Of a stretch of DNA of 64,000 nucleotides, positions 8,406-16,070 are shown piece after piece. Every line of letters starts with the position of its first letter. The first letter of the stretch is position 1. The position numbers were made by a program, and so were the translations under genes. The notes beneath the pieces were generated by a model. It made no database searches and was not told the DNA's origin. It saw nothing but the letters and a program-made list of their open reading frames with translations. The stretch covers positions 1 to 64,000 of the forward strand of contig NZ_FRCS01000007.1 of the NCBI RefSeq assembly GCF_900143005.1, in the 5' to 3' direction. This DNA is from Cryptosporangium aurantiacum. GTDB taxonomy: Bacteria; Actinomycetota; Actinomycetes; Mycobacteriales; Cryptosporangiaceae.

Positions 8406-8777
8406 TCAGGCCTCGGCCCAGACGCCGAGCTCGTTGCCGCTCGGGTCGGTGAAGTGGAAGCGGCGCCCGCCCGGGAATTCATACGGCCCGGCCACGACCG
8501 TGCCCCCGGCCTTCCGCACTGCTTCCACCGACGCGTCGAGGTCGGTGGAGTAGAGCAGGACGAGCGGCCCGCCGGCCCGCACGTCGGTCTCCGGGCGCAG
8601 CCCACCCACCTCAGCGGAGCCCTCGCCCGCCCCTCGGATGCCGGCGTACCCGGGTCCGTAGTCGTTGAACTGCCACCCGAACGCGTCGGCGTAGAACCGC
8701 TTGGCGGCCTCGAGGTCGGTGGCCGGGATCTCGATGTAGTCGATGGCGTGGTGCCGGTGCGAAGTCGTCTCTGACAT
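8406..8777 (-). CDS. VOC/glyoxalase-like protein
   Basis: A 123-residue single-module VOC protein. It has the beta-alpha-beta3 pattern with IDYIEIPATDLEAAKRFYADAFGW at the N-terminus (segment quoted in part) and FHFTDPSGNELGVW at the C-terminus. These proteins bind a metal or small ligand and act as lyases, dioxygenases or drug-binding proteins. The conserved His in HHAIDYIEIP and the Glu in GNELGVW could be metal ligands. It is convergent with the LacI gene. No specific substrate can be assigned. Confidence 0.8.
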   Translation of the reverse strand: MSETTSHRHHAIDYIEIPATDLEAAKRFYADAFGWQFNDYGPGYAGIRGAGEGSAEVGGLRPETDVRAGGPLVLLYSTDLDASVEAVRKAGGTVVAGPYEFPGGRRFHFTDPSGNELGVWAEA

Positions 8778-8853
8778 GGCCCGATTCTGCGCGCCCCCTA
8801 CGACAATTCGTGTCCCTCGCTGAGGTATCCCTGCTGGGGCGGTAGCGCCGCGG

Positions 8854-9972
8854 TCAACGGGTTGCCGCAGTCCGGGCTTCGGCTGCGCGGATCAGTGGAG
8901 CGTCGGGGTCGTCCCGGCGGGCGTCGTCGAGGTAGCGGGCAGCGCTGACCGCGTCGCCCATGGCCGCGCAGGCCAGCGAGGCGAGCGCGTAGATGTCGCC
9001 CCGCATCCCGGGCGGCATGACGCGCGTGGCCCGGACGCTGCGCTCGATCGCGACCGGCCAGTTGCCGTCGAGGTACCCGACCTGGGCGGCCAGCACGTAC
9101 TCGACCGGCAGCGACCGGACACGGGAGTCCGGGTCGGTGGTGCGTGCGCGGATCTCGTCGGCGACCGGTACCTGCTGGTCGGGAGTGACGTCGCCGCAGA
9201 CCAGTGCCTGGAACAGCGTGGTCGTCAGCAGGGCGCGCAACACCGGTGTCATCGCGTCCGGCGGTCCGTCGAGCGCGGCGCGGAGCAAACGGGCGGCGTC
9301 GGTGGCGCCGGACAGCACACAGATCGCGTCGACGCGGAACGCGAGCAGCATGCTGTCGCTCCAGTGCGCGGGGACCGCAGGTAGGTCCGCGGTCAGCCGG
9401 ATCACCTCGGCCCGGTCGCGCCGCTGGGCCGCGAGCACGACGGGTCCGAGCCGGGCGCGGCGACGGGCCTCGGACTCCGAGCGGGCTGCGGGCAGGTAGG
9501 CGCTCGGGCCGGTGAGCGCGAACTGCCCGACCGCGAGCACGAGCGCGCCCGCGCCGACTCCGAACAACAGGCCGGAGCCGGTGACTGCGCAGGTCACGGC
9601 CCCGGCGACGCCGAGAACGAGCCAGTAGGCGACCGCCGCGCGGAACGGCGTCCGTGGGTGCCGGCCGGGCCGAGCACCGTAGCCCCGCACGGTGACGCCG
9701 ACCGGCGCCACGTGGACCTGCCGGGATCGGCCGGTGGGAGAGAAGCGGACCCACATCACTGGTCCGACGCCCACCGCCACCGCCGTGACGTCGCCCCCGG
9801 CTGCGGCCCAGACCACGCCGCCGAACGCGAGCGAGAGCACGGTCACGGCCAGGAGCCCGAGCAGGCTGCCGCAGACCGCGTCCGGGACGGAGTCGGCGGT
9901 GAGCCACACCCGGGCCAGCCCGGCCGAGACGAGGAGCCACACGATCACCAGCGGCCACGGACGCATCTTCAC
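8854..9972 (-). CDS. Membrane protein with C-terminal helical repeat region
   Basis: A 372-residue protein I do not recognise. There are two hydrophobic segments near the N-terminus (about 8-24 and 33-55) and a further pair at about 110-155. The rest is soluble and helical, rich in Ala, Arg and Asp, and looks like TPR-type repeats (RDRAEVIRLTADLP, then ASLACAAMGDAVSAARYLDDARRDDP). It resembles M50-like actinobacterial membrane proteins in layout but has no HEXXH motif. The GTG start has no Shine-Dalgarno; CATACT lies 6 nt before it, which suggests a leaderless transcript. It is divergent from a small membrane protein 47 bp away. Confidence 0.7.
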   Translation of the reverse strand: MKMRPWPLVIVWLLVSAGLARVWLTADSVPDAVCGSLLGLLAVTVLSLAFGGVVWAAAGGDVTAVAVGVGPVMWVRFSPTGRSRQVHVAPVGVTVRGYGARPGRHPRTPFRAAVAYWLVLGVAGAVTCAVTGSGLLFGVGAGALVLAVGQFALTGPSAYLPAARSESEARRRARLGPVVLAAQRRDRAEVIRLTADLPAVPAHWSDSMLLAFRVDAICVLSGATDAARLLRAALDGPPDAMTPVLRALLTTTLFQALVCGDVTPDQQVPVADEIRARTTDPDSRVRSLPVEYVLAAQVGYLDGNWPVAIERSVRATRVMPPGMRGDIYALASLACAAMGDAVSAARYLDDARRDDPDAPLIRAAEARTAATR

Positions 9973-10019
9973 CGGGGCAGTATGAACGCCGCTGGTAGCG
10001 AGGGCGTACGGTCGGGCCT

Positions 10020-10325
10020 GTGCGTATCCCTACCGCAGCGATCACCGCAGGCTCCCTGGTCGGCGGGTGGCAGCTCGCCCGCCTGACCGGCAAGCGCCCC
10101 CTCGGCGGGTTCGTCCTCGCCGCCGGCGGCATCCTGGCCGGACGCGAGTGGGCCAGGCGGACGAGCCCGGCCGTGACCGGGGCACTCGTTGCGACGTACC
10201 TCGGTGCCTTCGGCCTCTCGCACCCGCTGGCCAAGAAGATCGGCCCCTGGCCGTCGGTGCTGGCGGTCTCGGCGCTCACCGCGGCCGCGTCCTACGCCGC
10301 CGCGGACCGCACCGCCCCCCGCTGA
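10020..10325 (+). CDS. Small hydrophobic protein of unknown function
   Basis: A 101-residue protein with three hydrophobic stretches (AAITAGSLVGGW, GGFVLAAGGILAG, and VTGALVATYLGAF with SVLAVSALTAAASYAA) and no catalytic motif. The GTG start follows TACGGT with a 7-nt gap and has no Shine-Dalgarno, so it is probably leaderless. Coding quality is supported by strong third-position GC. It is divergent from the membrane protein ending at 8854. Function unknown. Confidence 0.65.
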   Translation: MRIPTAAITAGSLVGGWQLARLTGKRPLGGFVLAAGGILAGREWARRTSPAVTGALVATYLGAFGLSHPLAKKIGPWPSVLAVSALTAAASYAAADRTAPR

Positions 10326-10337
10326 CGGCCGGCCGCG

Positions 10338-10652
10338 CTAGGCCTCTCGGTACCGCTCGGCGAGGTCGCGATGGGCCCGCGCGGCGCGGAGGAGGTCGTC
10401 GATCGGGACGCCGATGCCGGGCATCCTGGCGAGCCGCAGGGCCTGCTCAGCGGCGTCCGCATGCTGTTCGGCGGCGAACTCGCGGCAGGCGGTGCAGGTG
10501 ACGCCCTCCGGCCGGGAGGCCGTCATCGCGTACGGGACGCGCTGCCCGCAACCGGTCTCTACCGTCGTCGGCAGATCGCTGACCAGCCCGAACGCGTCGG
10601 CCAACACGATCCGAGTGGCCGCGTCGGAGTGCAGCTTCGCATCGACGTGCAT
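10338..10652 (-). CDS. Small hypothetical protein with a Cys pair
   Basis: A 104-residue soluble protein. It has GCGQRVPY followed about 15 residues later by TCTACREF, so Cys-X3 plus Cys-X2-Cys could bind zinc. A long helix ends the protein (LLRAARAHRDLAERYREA). A GAGGTAAG sequence lies 10 nt before the ATG. It follows the VOC gene on the same strand with a 16-bp gap, so it is probably the last gene of the DinB-VOC transcript. Function unknown. Confidence 0.6.
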   Translation of the reverse strand: MHVDAKLHSDAATRIVLADAFGLVSDLPTTVETGCGQRVPYAMTASRPEGVTCTACREFAAEQHADAAEQALRLARMPGIGVPIDDLLRAARAHRDLAERYREA

Positions 10653-10668
10653 GTCTGTAGTTCTTACC

Positions 10669-11130
10669 TCAGTCGAGGCAGAACTCGTTCCCTTCGGGAT
10701 CGGCCATCACGAGGAAGCCGGTGCTCATCGGCGGTTCGGGCTCGAAGCGCCGCAGCCGTTTGGCTCCGCGCGCGACGAGCCGGTCGGACTCGGCCTCCAA
10801 CGCGGCCATCCGCTCGTCGCCCTGTAGCCCCGGCGCCACCCGCACGTCGAGGTGGACGCGGTTCTTCGCGTCCTTGTCCTCCGGCACCTTCTGGAAGAAC
10901 ACCCGGGGGCCCTTCCCCTCCGGGTCCTCGATCGCCGATCGGGTGTTGCGCTCCTCCGGCGGAACCCCGACCCGGGCGAGGAACTCGTCCCAGACCGTGA
11001 ACGGGTCGGTGCCCTCGGGCACCTCGACCCCGGGCGGCCCGGGGTGGACGTAGCCCAGGACGTCGCGCCAGAACGTCGACAGCGCCCGTGGGTCGTGGGC
11101 GTCGAAGGTGATCTGGACGTCGCGGCTCAT
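10669..11130 (-). CDS. VOC-family protein
   Basis: A 153-residue single-module protein starting VQITFDAHDPRALSTFWRDV and ending FLVMADPEGNEFCLD, the two hallmarks of the glyoxalase/bleomycin-resistance fold. The insert in the middle (RSAIEDPEGKGPRVFFQKV) is common in actinobacterial copies annotated as glyoxalase-like. The ATG overlaps the stop of the DinB gene as ATGA, so translation is coupled. The ligand cannot be told. Confidence 0.8.
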   Translation of the reverse strand: MSRDVQITFDAHDPRALSTFWRDVLGYVHPGPPGVEVPEGTDPFTVWDEFLARVGVPPEERNTRSAIEDPEGKGPRVFFQKVPEDKDAKNRVHLDVRVAPGLQGDERMAALEAESDRLVARGAKRLRRFEPEPPMSTGFLVMADPEGNEFCLD

Positions 11131-11699
11131 CGGAGTGCTCCCGTCGTTGCGGTGTGCAGGTACAGGTCGCGCAGCAAGCAGACCTCCGACAAATGGTGGA
11201 TCAGCTCGCGGTGGATGTGCAGCACGAGATCGGCCATCGGGGCGTCGGGGTACGGCTCGGTCGGGCCGAGCGGCGCCCGGAGCGCGGGCTCGTCCAGGCC
11301 GCGGACGCCGGCCAGCCAGGTGTCGAGCTGGATCTCGAGCTGCTCGAGCGCCTCGGCCGCGCTTCCGGCGTACTCCCAGCTCTCGTACGACGCGGCCGGC
11401 GCGCCGAAGTGCGTCGCGTTGCGCGCGGCGAGCACGCCGACGACGACGTGCCCGAGCCGCCAGGCGATCGTGGTGAACGGCGTGGGATCCGCCGGCGGAA
11501 ACCCGAAGTCGATCGTGAAGTCACCCGCTCCGGCCTGCACCGGCGCGGTCGAGCTACCGCGCGGCCGGACGCTCCACGCGTCCGCCACCGGCGACCAGAA
11601 GTACTCGTCGTCGGTGAGGCCTTCCAGGCGAGATCGCACCTGATGATTCCAGTGGAACTCCCATTGCTCCCGTAGCGTCCGGTTCCAGTCGAAGTCCAT
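11127..11699 (-). CDS. DinB-family protein
   Basis: A 190-residue four-helix-bundle protein of the DinB/maleylpyruvate-isomerase-N type. Visible features are WEFHWNHQVRSRLEGLTDDEYFW at the start (quoted in part), TIAWRLGHVVVGVLAARN in the middle and HIHRELIHHLSEVCLLRDLY near the end. The last segment provides His residues for the metal site. Relatives are thiol-dependent transferases that use mycothiol or bacillithiol. The frame stays open upstream to 12053, but that part is antisense to the WYL gene, and the ATG at 11699 gives the standard N-terminus. Coupled to a VOC gene downstream. Confidence 0.8.
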   Translation of the reverse strand: MDFDWNRTLREQWEFHWNHQVRSRLEGLTDDEYFWSPVADAWSVRPRGSSTAPVQAGAGDFTIDFGFPPADPTPFTTIAWRLGHVVVGVLAARNATHFGAPAASYESWEYAGSAAEALEQLEIQLDTWLAGVRGLDEPALRAPLGPTEPYPDAPMADLVLHIHRELIHHLSEVCLLRDLYLHTATTGALR

Positions 11700-11729
11700 G
11701 GGGCCACTCTGGCACTCCTCGCGGACAGG

Positions 11730-12119
11730 ATGGAGGCCGGCTTCGACTACCCCTCCGGCGACCAGCGGCGACGGCGGCGGGTCGAGCCTTATCGGCTGGT
11801 GGACTCGGACCGGCGCTGGTACTTGTTCGCGTATGACCTCGATCGCGACGACTGGCGCAGCTTCCGGGCCGACCGGATGACCGGCGTGGCGGCACGGACC
11901 TGGGGCTTCCGTCTGCGGGAAGCGCCGGACGCGGCGACCTACATGCAGGAGGGGGTGGCCAGCCGGGCCTACCCGCACCAGGCGCGCTGTCTGGTGCACG
12001 CGCCCGCGGAGACCGTACGCGCCCAGACACCGGCGTCGGCGGCCGTCGTGCACGCACGGGGCGACGATCGGTGCGAGGTGGTCAGCGGCGCCGAGCGGCT
12101 TCTGGGGACGGTGCGGTGA
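11730..12119 (+). pseudogene. WYL-domain protein lacking its DNA-binding half
   Basis: Codes for up to 129 residues. The heart of a WYL ligand-binding domain is clear: RRVEPYRLVDSDRRWYLFAY, then DLDRDDWRSFRADRM and AYPHQARCLVHAPAE. Complete WYL regulators are about 320 residues with an N-terminal winged helix; here about 170 N-terminal residues are absent, because the DinB start lies only 30 bp upstream. The C-terminus is also short. It may be a decayed regulator or a WYL-only protein. The stop overlaps the next gene's GTG (GTGA), so the frame is still translated to its end, which argues for expression. Confidence 0.6.
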
Positions 12120-12547
12120 ACACCCTCATCGTGGGTTTCCCGGACACCGAGCACGTCGCGCTGCGGGTGCGCGGCCGCGCCTTCCCGGGCGCTACGAACG
12201 AGTGGGACCGAAGCTTCGTCCGGGTGGCGATCCACGTGCGGGCCGGCGCCTTCGCCGTGGACCTCGACGCCGCGCTGCAAGTGCCCGACTTCCACCGGTT
12301 CGCTGCGGGGCTGACGTCGATCGACACCACGCTCGCCGGTACGGCGGTGCTGCAGTGCCTGGAGGAGTGGATCACGCTGACCGTCGTCTGTGAACCCAAC
12401 GGACGGCTGCGGGTGGCGGGGGAGGTCGCCGACCGGGCCGGGGGAGACGGCAACCGGCTGACGTTCGAACTGCACGGCCTGGACCAGACGTACCTGCCCG
12501 GCTGGCTCGCGCAACTGCACGAGATCAGCGAGGCGTATCCGGTCTAG
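12116..12547 (+). CDS. WapI-like (immunity-protein-like) hypothetical protein
   Basis: A 143-residue soluble beta-rich protein. The pattern NEWDRSFVRVAIHVRAGAF, then VPDFHRFAAGL, LEEWITL, and DQTYLPGWLAQLHEI near the end resembles the WapI family, named for the immunity protein of a contact-dependent toxin. In actinobacteria most members stand alone, as here, with no toxin nearby, so an immunity role is not shown. GGGGA sits 7 nt before the GTG, which overlaps the WYL stop. An upstream in-frame ATG at 12071 lies inside the WYL frame and was not chosen. Confidence 0.55.
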   Translation: MNTLIVGFPDTEHVALRVRGRAFPGATNEWDRSFVRVAIHVRAGAFAVDLDAALQVPDFHRFAAGLTSIDTTLAGTAVLQCLEEWITLTVVCEPNGRLRVAGEVADRAGGDGNRLTFELHGLDQTYLPGWLAQLHEISEAYPV

Positions 12548-12550
12548 GGG

Positions 12551-12820
12551 TCACGCCGCGATCGGCTCGCGGTCGGGCAGCCGGCGGGGTGCCTCCTGGT
12601 CGGTGAGGACCCCGAGGGCCCAGCGCATGCGCGGCGCCGCGGTCTCCGGGGAGTCCCCGTAGGCGGTGGCCATCGTGGCGACGCACCCACGCGTTCCGCC
12701 GCAGGCGTGGACGGAGGCCGCGATCGCGGCGCGGACCACAGCGTTGCCCGGGTGAGAGCCGGTCGGCAAGTCGCTGGCGAAGAGAGCGGCGGCGCGGGCG
12801 GAAAGCAGTTGGCTTCGCAT
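12551..12820 (-). CDS. Small conserved actinobacterial protein
   Basis: An 89-residue protein starting MRSQLLSARAAALFASDL. It then shows AAIAASVHACGGTRGCVATM and DSPETAAPRMRWAL. I recall similar short proteins in many streptomycete-like genomes, without a known role. GGAGG lies 8 nt before the ATG at 12820, which I prefer to the longer frame from 12862. The two Cys residues are five apart (HACGGTRGC). Convergent with the WapI-like gene, 3 bp away. Confidence 0.6.
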   Translation of the reverse strand: MRSQLLSARAAALFASDLPTGSHPGNAVVRAAIAASVHACGGTRGCVATMATAYGDSPETAAPRMRWALGVLTDQEAPRRLPDREPIAA

Positions 12821-12951
12821 GTGGACCACCTCCGAGGAGTGTCGTTGAGACCTGCTCAGCATGGACCTCCGACCGCGCCGCCCGCCTCAGGGAAACCACC
12901 CGCCCGTGGCTGGTTCTTCACTCAGGGTTGGGGCGCCGAGCCTCCGGGCGA

Positions 12952-14652
12952 TCAACGACGGACGGCGCGGGCGACGGCGTCCGGATGGGTCAGCTGAGGA
13001 TGGTGGCCGGCACCGTCCAGAATCGTGACCACCGCACGGGGCGGCGGATCGAACCCGAGCGGATCCTCCGCACCGACGATCAGGTGCACCCGGCCCGGGT
13101 AGCTCTTCAGCGCCTCCCGTAGCTCCGCCCGTCGCTCCGGCCGCGCCGAGGAGGCCAGGAGCCGCGCGACGGTTGGGGCACTGCTGCGGCGGAGGTCCTC
13201 CACACTCGACCGGAGCGTCGCCGCGAGCGCGGTGGACCCGGTGAGCCGCTCGGACAGCTGCTCCGGCGTCACCCGGCGCAAGCGGCGGCTCGTCACGGCC
13301 GCCCCGGACGACGCCTGCAGGAAGAACGGCGCCACCAGCGTCAGCTGCTCGACGGCGTCGGGGTGGGCGGCCGCGGCTTCGACGGCGGCCGCCGCACCGA
13401 TCGAGTGGCCCACCAGGTGCCGGACGCCCTCGCCGGTCACCAGCGCGGCCAGCAACGCAGGCCAGTCGGCCTCGGATCCGGGGCTCAACCCGAGACCGGG
13501 CAGGTCGACGGCGCGGGCGTCACCCAGCTCCGCGACGGCCGGCGCCCACGTGTCGGCGTTGAGCGGTAGCCCGGGGAGTACCACCGTGGGCGCGCCGGGG
13601 TCACCCAGTTCGAACGTCCGGACGCCGCCCGGCGCGGTGAAGCGGCGGTTCGCCGGGGGTGCGCCGCCGAAACGGTGCGCGGCCAGGTGATCCGCCCAGC
13701 CGAGGATCGTCGGGACGGTGTCCGGTTCGGTCAGCCCGTGCCGGGCGGCGAACGCGCGAGCGGAGTCGGTGGGGTAACGGTCGGCGGAGAGGAACGACAG
13801 CGTCTCCGGGTCGGCCCGGGTGAACCGCCGGGGGAGACGCCGGAGCACCGCGACCGGGATCCGCACGCGCGGCGCCGCGACCCGGTAGTGCTCCGCGACG
13901 AGCTTCAGCAGGTCGGGCAGCGCGGGCGTGGCGTCGTCGAGCAGCCAGTAGGCCGCGCCCTCGGCGTCCGCGTCGGTGGGCAGCAGCGTCATGAACCGGG
14001 CCAGGTGGTCGGCCGCGACCACCGGGACGAACGTCCGCGCGTTGCCCGGTGAGGCCGGGACCGCGCCCCACCAGAGGCCGCGCAGCGTGGCGGCCAGCCC
14101 GAGGTACTGGTCGCTCTCGCCGATCACGGTGGCCGGGTTGACCACGGTCCAGGGCACACCGTGCTGTTCTGCGGTGGCGCGGAACACCGCGTCCCCCTCG
14201 AGTTTGGACGCTTCGTAGGCGCCGAGCGTCCGGTAGGCGGTCGGCAGGTCGAGGTTGTCCTGACCGCCCACGCGATACCCGGAGACGTGGACGACGCGCC
14301 GCAGGCGCGGAAGCCGGGCGGCGAACTCCACCACCGCGCGGACGCTCTCGACGTTGGCGCGTCGTGCCTCGTCCGCAGACATGCCGAACCGGTAGGCGCC
14401 GGCGCACTGGTAGATCTCGGTGACGTCGTCGCAGTCGCCGTCGACCAGGCGCGGGTCGGTGAAGTCGACCCGCAGGTCACGCGGGGCCGGCGAGTGGTCG
14501 TGCTCGGCCAGCCACCCGGCCAGCCGGGCGGACGACGCGGCGCTGCGTCCGGCCGTGCTCACCCGGACGCCGTCCCGGCCCAGCGCGAGCACGACGTGGC
14601 GGCCGACCAGCCCGGTCGCGCCGAACACCAGCGCGTGCCGGTCGGCGCTCAC
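12952..14652 (-). CDS. Fusion of an NAD(P)-dependent epimerase/SDR and an alpha/beta hydrolase
   Basis: A 566-residue protein with two enzyme domains. Residues 1-340 are an extended SDR: HALVFGATGLVGRHVVLALG at the start, VVHVSGYRVGG, and the catalytic-type Y-x3-K in YEASKLEG. From about residue 350 an alpha/beta hydrolase follows, with VVLPGLPLNADTWAP, the nucleophile elbow GHSIGAAAA and a C-terminal DGAGHHPQL that holds the catalytic His. Both activities look intact. The GTG overlaps the stop of the TetR gene (GTGA), so regulator and enzyme form one operon. A bifunctional reductase/esterase on a hydrophobic acyl substrate is possible; this is inference. Confidence 0.75.
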   Translation of the reverse strand: MSADRHALVFGATGLVGRHVVLALGRDGVRVSTAGRSAASSARLAGWLAEHDHSPAPRDLRVDFTDPRLVDGDCDDVTEIYQCAGAYRFGMSADEARRANVESVRAVVEFAARLPRLRRVVHVSGYRVGGQDNLDLPTAYRTLGAYEASKLEGDAVFRATAEQHGVPWTVVNPATVIGESDQYLGLAATLRGLWWGAVPASPGNARTFVPVVAADHLARFMTLLPTDADAEGAAYWLLDDATPALPDLLKLVAEHYRVAAPRVRIPVAVLRRLPRRFTRADPETLSFLSADRYPTDSARAFAARHGLTEPDTVPTILGWADHLAAHRFGGAPPANRRFTAPGGVRTFELGDPGAPTVVLPGLPLNADTWAPAVAELGDARAVDLPGLGLSPGSEADWPALLAALVTGEGVRHLVGHSIGAAAAVEAAAAHPDAVEQLTLVAPFFLQASSGAAVTSRRLRRVTPEQLSERLTGSTALAATLRSSVEDLRRSSAPTVARLLASSARPERRAELREALKSYPGRVHLIVGAEDPLGFDPPPRAVVTILDGAGHHPQLTHPDAVARAVRR

Positions 14653-15230
14653 GGCGTGCCGTCCACGAGGATGCCGACGGCCTGCGCGGCGTAGTCGAGC
14701 GGCTGGGTGGAGCGTTGCGCCCGGGACACGATGACGGCTCCTTCGATCAGGCTGACGACGGCGGTGGCGGTCGCGTGCGCGGCCGGGGCGGAACGCCCGT
14801 GCGCGACGAGATGCGCGGCCAGCGGATCGATCCACGACGCGAACGCGTTCGCGCAGGCGGTGCGTAGCCGCTCGCTCTGCCCGCCCATCTCGAGCGTCAC
14901 GACGGAGACCGGGCAGCCGAGCTCGTAGTCGCTCTCGACGAGGATCCCGGCGAGCGCCTCGATGAACCGGCGCACCGCGGCGCCGGGCGTCGCGGCGCCC
15001 GGCGTCACCTCGGCGGCGAGCGCGGCCAACTGCGCGGCCGCCAGCTCGACGGCCTTCTCGCCGAGCGCCTCCTTGCCGTCGGGGAAGTGGAAGTAGAGCG
15101 AGCCCTTGGGGGCTCCGGCGTGCTGCACGACCGTGTTGAGGCCGGTGCCGCTGTAGCCGTGCCGCTGGATGAGGTCGAGCATCGATTCGGTCAGCCGGGC
15201 GCTGGTCCGGGCTCCTTTGGTGTCTGCCAC
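14649..15230 (-). CDS. TetR-family regulator (LmrA/YxaF type), autoregulated
   Basis: A 193-residue repressor. The helix-turn-helix is complete (LNTVVQHAGAPKGSLYFHFP), and the following EALGEKAVELAAAQLAAL matches the LmrA/YxaF branch, whose operators contain TAGACCGGTCTA-like palindromes. Just such a palindrome lies in its own promoter. The GTG start is 6 nt after the -10 box with no Shine-Dalgarno, so the message is leaderless. The gene overlaps the SDR-hydrolase fusion downstream, so the repressor probably controls both. Confidence 0.88.
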   Translation of the reverse strand: MADTKGARTSARLTESMLDLIQRHGYSGTGLNTVVQHAGAPKGSLYFHFPDGKEALGEKAVELAAAQLAALAAEVTPGAATPGAAVRRFIEALAGILVESDYELGCPVSVVTLEMGGQSERLRTACANAFASWIDPLAAHLVAHGRSAPAAHATATAVVSLIEGAVIVSRAQRSTQPLDYAAQAVGILVDGTP

Positions 15231-15236
15231 TCGTTC

Positions 15237-15265
15237 AAAATAGACCGGTCTATATATTCAGTCAA
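15237..15265 (-). promoter_or_regulatory. TetR promoter with embedded operator
   Basis: Read on the minus strand: TTGACT (-35, 15265-15260), a 17-nt spacer, TATTTT (-10, 15242-15237), 6 nt, then the GTG start codon at 15230. The palindrome ATAGACC-GGTCTAT (15240-15253) covers the spacer and the edge of the -10 box. This is the clearest promoter in the window and predicts simple repression by the TetR protein itself. Confidence 0.8.
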
Positions 15266-15362
15266 CTAGCGGGTCGTCCGGCGGTCGAAGAGCCGACGGG
15301 ACCGTCAGGAGCGGCGGATGAGGATGTCGCCGAAACCGGTGCGGGCCCGCACCTCGGCGCGG

Positions 15363-16040
15363 TCAGCGGTAGGGAACCATCGGGACCGGGGGCGGCACGT
15401 ACGGCGGCGGTACGTAGGGCTGCGTGGGAACGCTCGGCGTGTACGAGTCGTCGTCGCCGGAGTCGGACTCCTCGATTCTCACGCGGGTGTCCCGGCGCGC
15501 CCACGCCCCCGGCTCGACGATCGTGAGCGCGTGCCGACCGGCCCGGTAGGTGTCCTTGACCGATCCCCGCCGGCCCGGCTCGAGGGTCAGCACCGGACGG
15601 CCCTCGAGGCACGTGCCGGTCTCGCCCGCACACACCCGCAGGCGTTCTCCCGAGCCGTTCCACACGCTGAATCCACCCACGAACGTGTAGTCCGGCCGGT
15701 GAAACCCCAATATGGTCACGTCGATCGTGTTGTACCGCCTCCAGAGCGGCACCGTGCAGAGCACGAGGGCCACCACCGTGACCGCCGCTACCGGCAGCAA
15801 GGGCGGCTTCGCTCGGAACGGCCGCTCTCTCCTGGTCCACCAGACGGCCAGGACGAGTAGGGCCACGACACCCGCACCGGACACCCCGACGTAGTCCGGG
15901 GTCAGTGGCGAGCGCTGGTCGGACCGTCCGCCGAGGACCGCCATCATTCCGCCGATGGCCGTGGCGAGGAAGGCCACCAGCACCGCCGGCACCACCACGA
16001 GAACGACGACCGCTCTCCGCCCCGCTCGCGACCGTTTCAC
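15363..16040 (-). CDS. Membrane protein with proline-rich tail
   Basis: A 225-residue protein I do not recognise. It has three hydrophobic segments: about residues 10-33, 50-67, and 80-98. The extracellular-looking domain that follows has two Cys (RVCAGETGTC) that could form a disulfide. The tail is Pro/Tyr/Val rich (PYVPPPYVPPPVPMVPYR). The GTG start gives MKRSRAGRRA, a typical positive-inside leader. Same strand as the SMI1 gene 30 bp upstream. Function unknown. Confidence 0.65.
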   Translation of the reverse strand: MKRSRAGRRAVVVLVVVPAVLVAFLATAIGGMMAVLGGRSDQRSPLTPDYVGVSGAGVVALLVLAVWWTRRERPFRAKPPLLPVAAVTVVALVLCTVPLWRRYNTIDVTILGFHRPDYTFVGGFSVWNGSGERLRVCAGETGTCLEGRPVLTLEPGRRGSVKDTYRAGRHALTIVEPGAWARRDTRVRIEESDSGDDDSYTPSVPTQPYVPPPYVPPPVPMVPYR

Positions 16041-16070
16041 CCCGAAAGTCTAGGGCGACGCGTACCGCAG

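Noticed and set aside
12952-14835. Longer start for the SDR-hydrolase fusion
   Set aside because: The 61 extra codons lie inside the TetR gene in another frame and have no SDR features; GTG 14652 overlaps the TetR stop and gives the exact Rossmann N-terminus.
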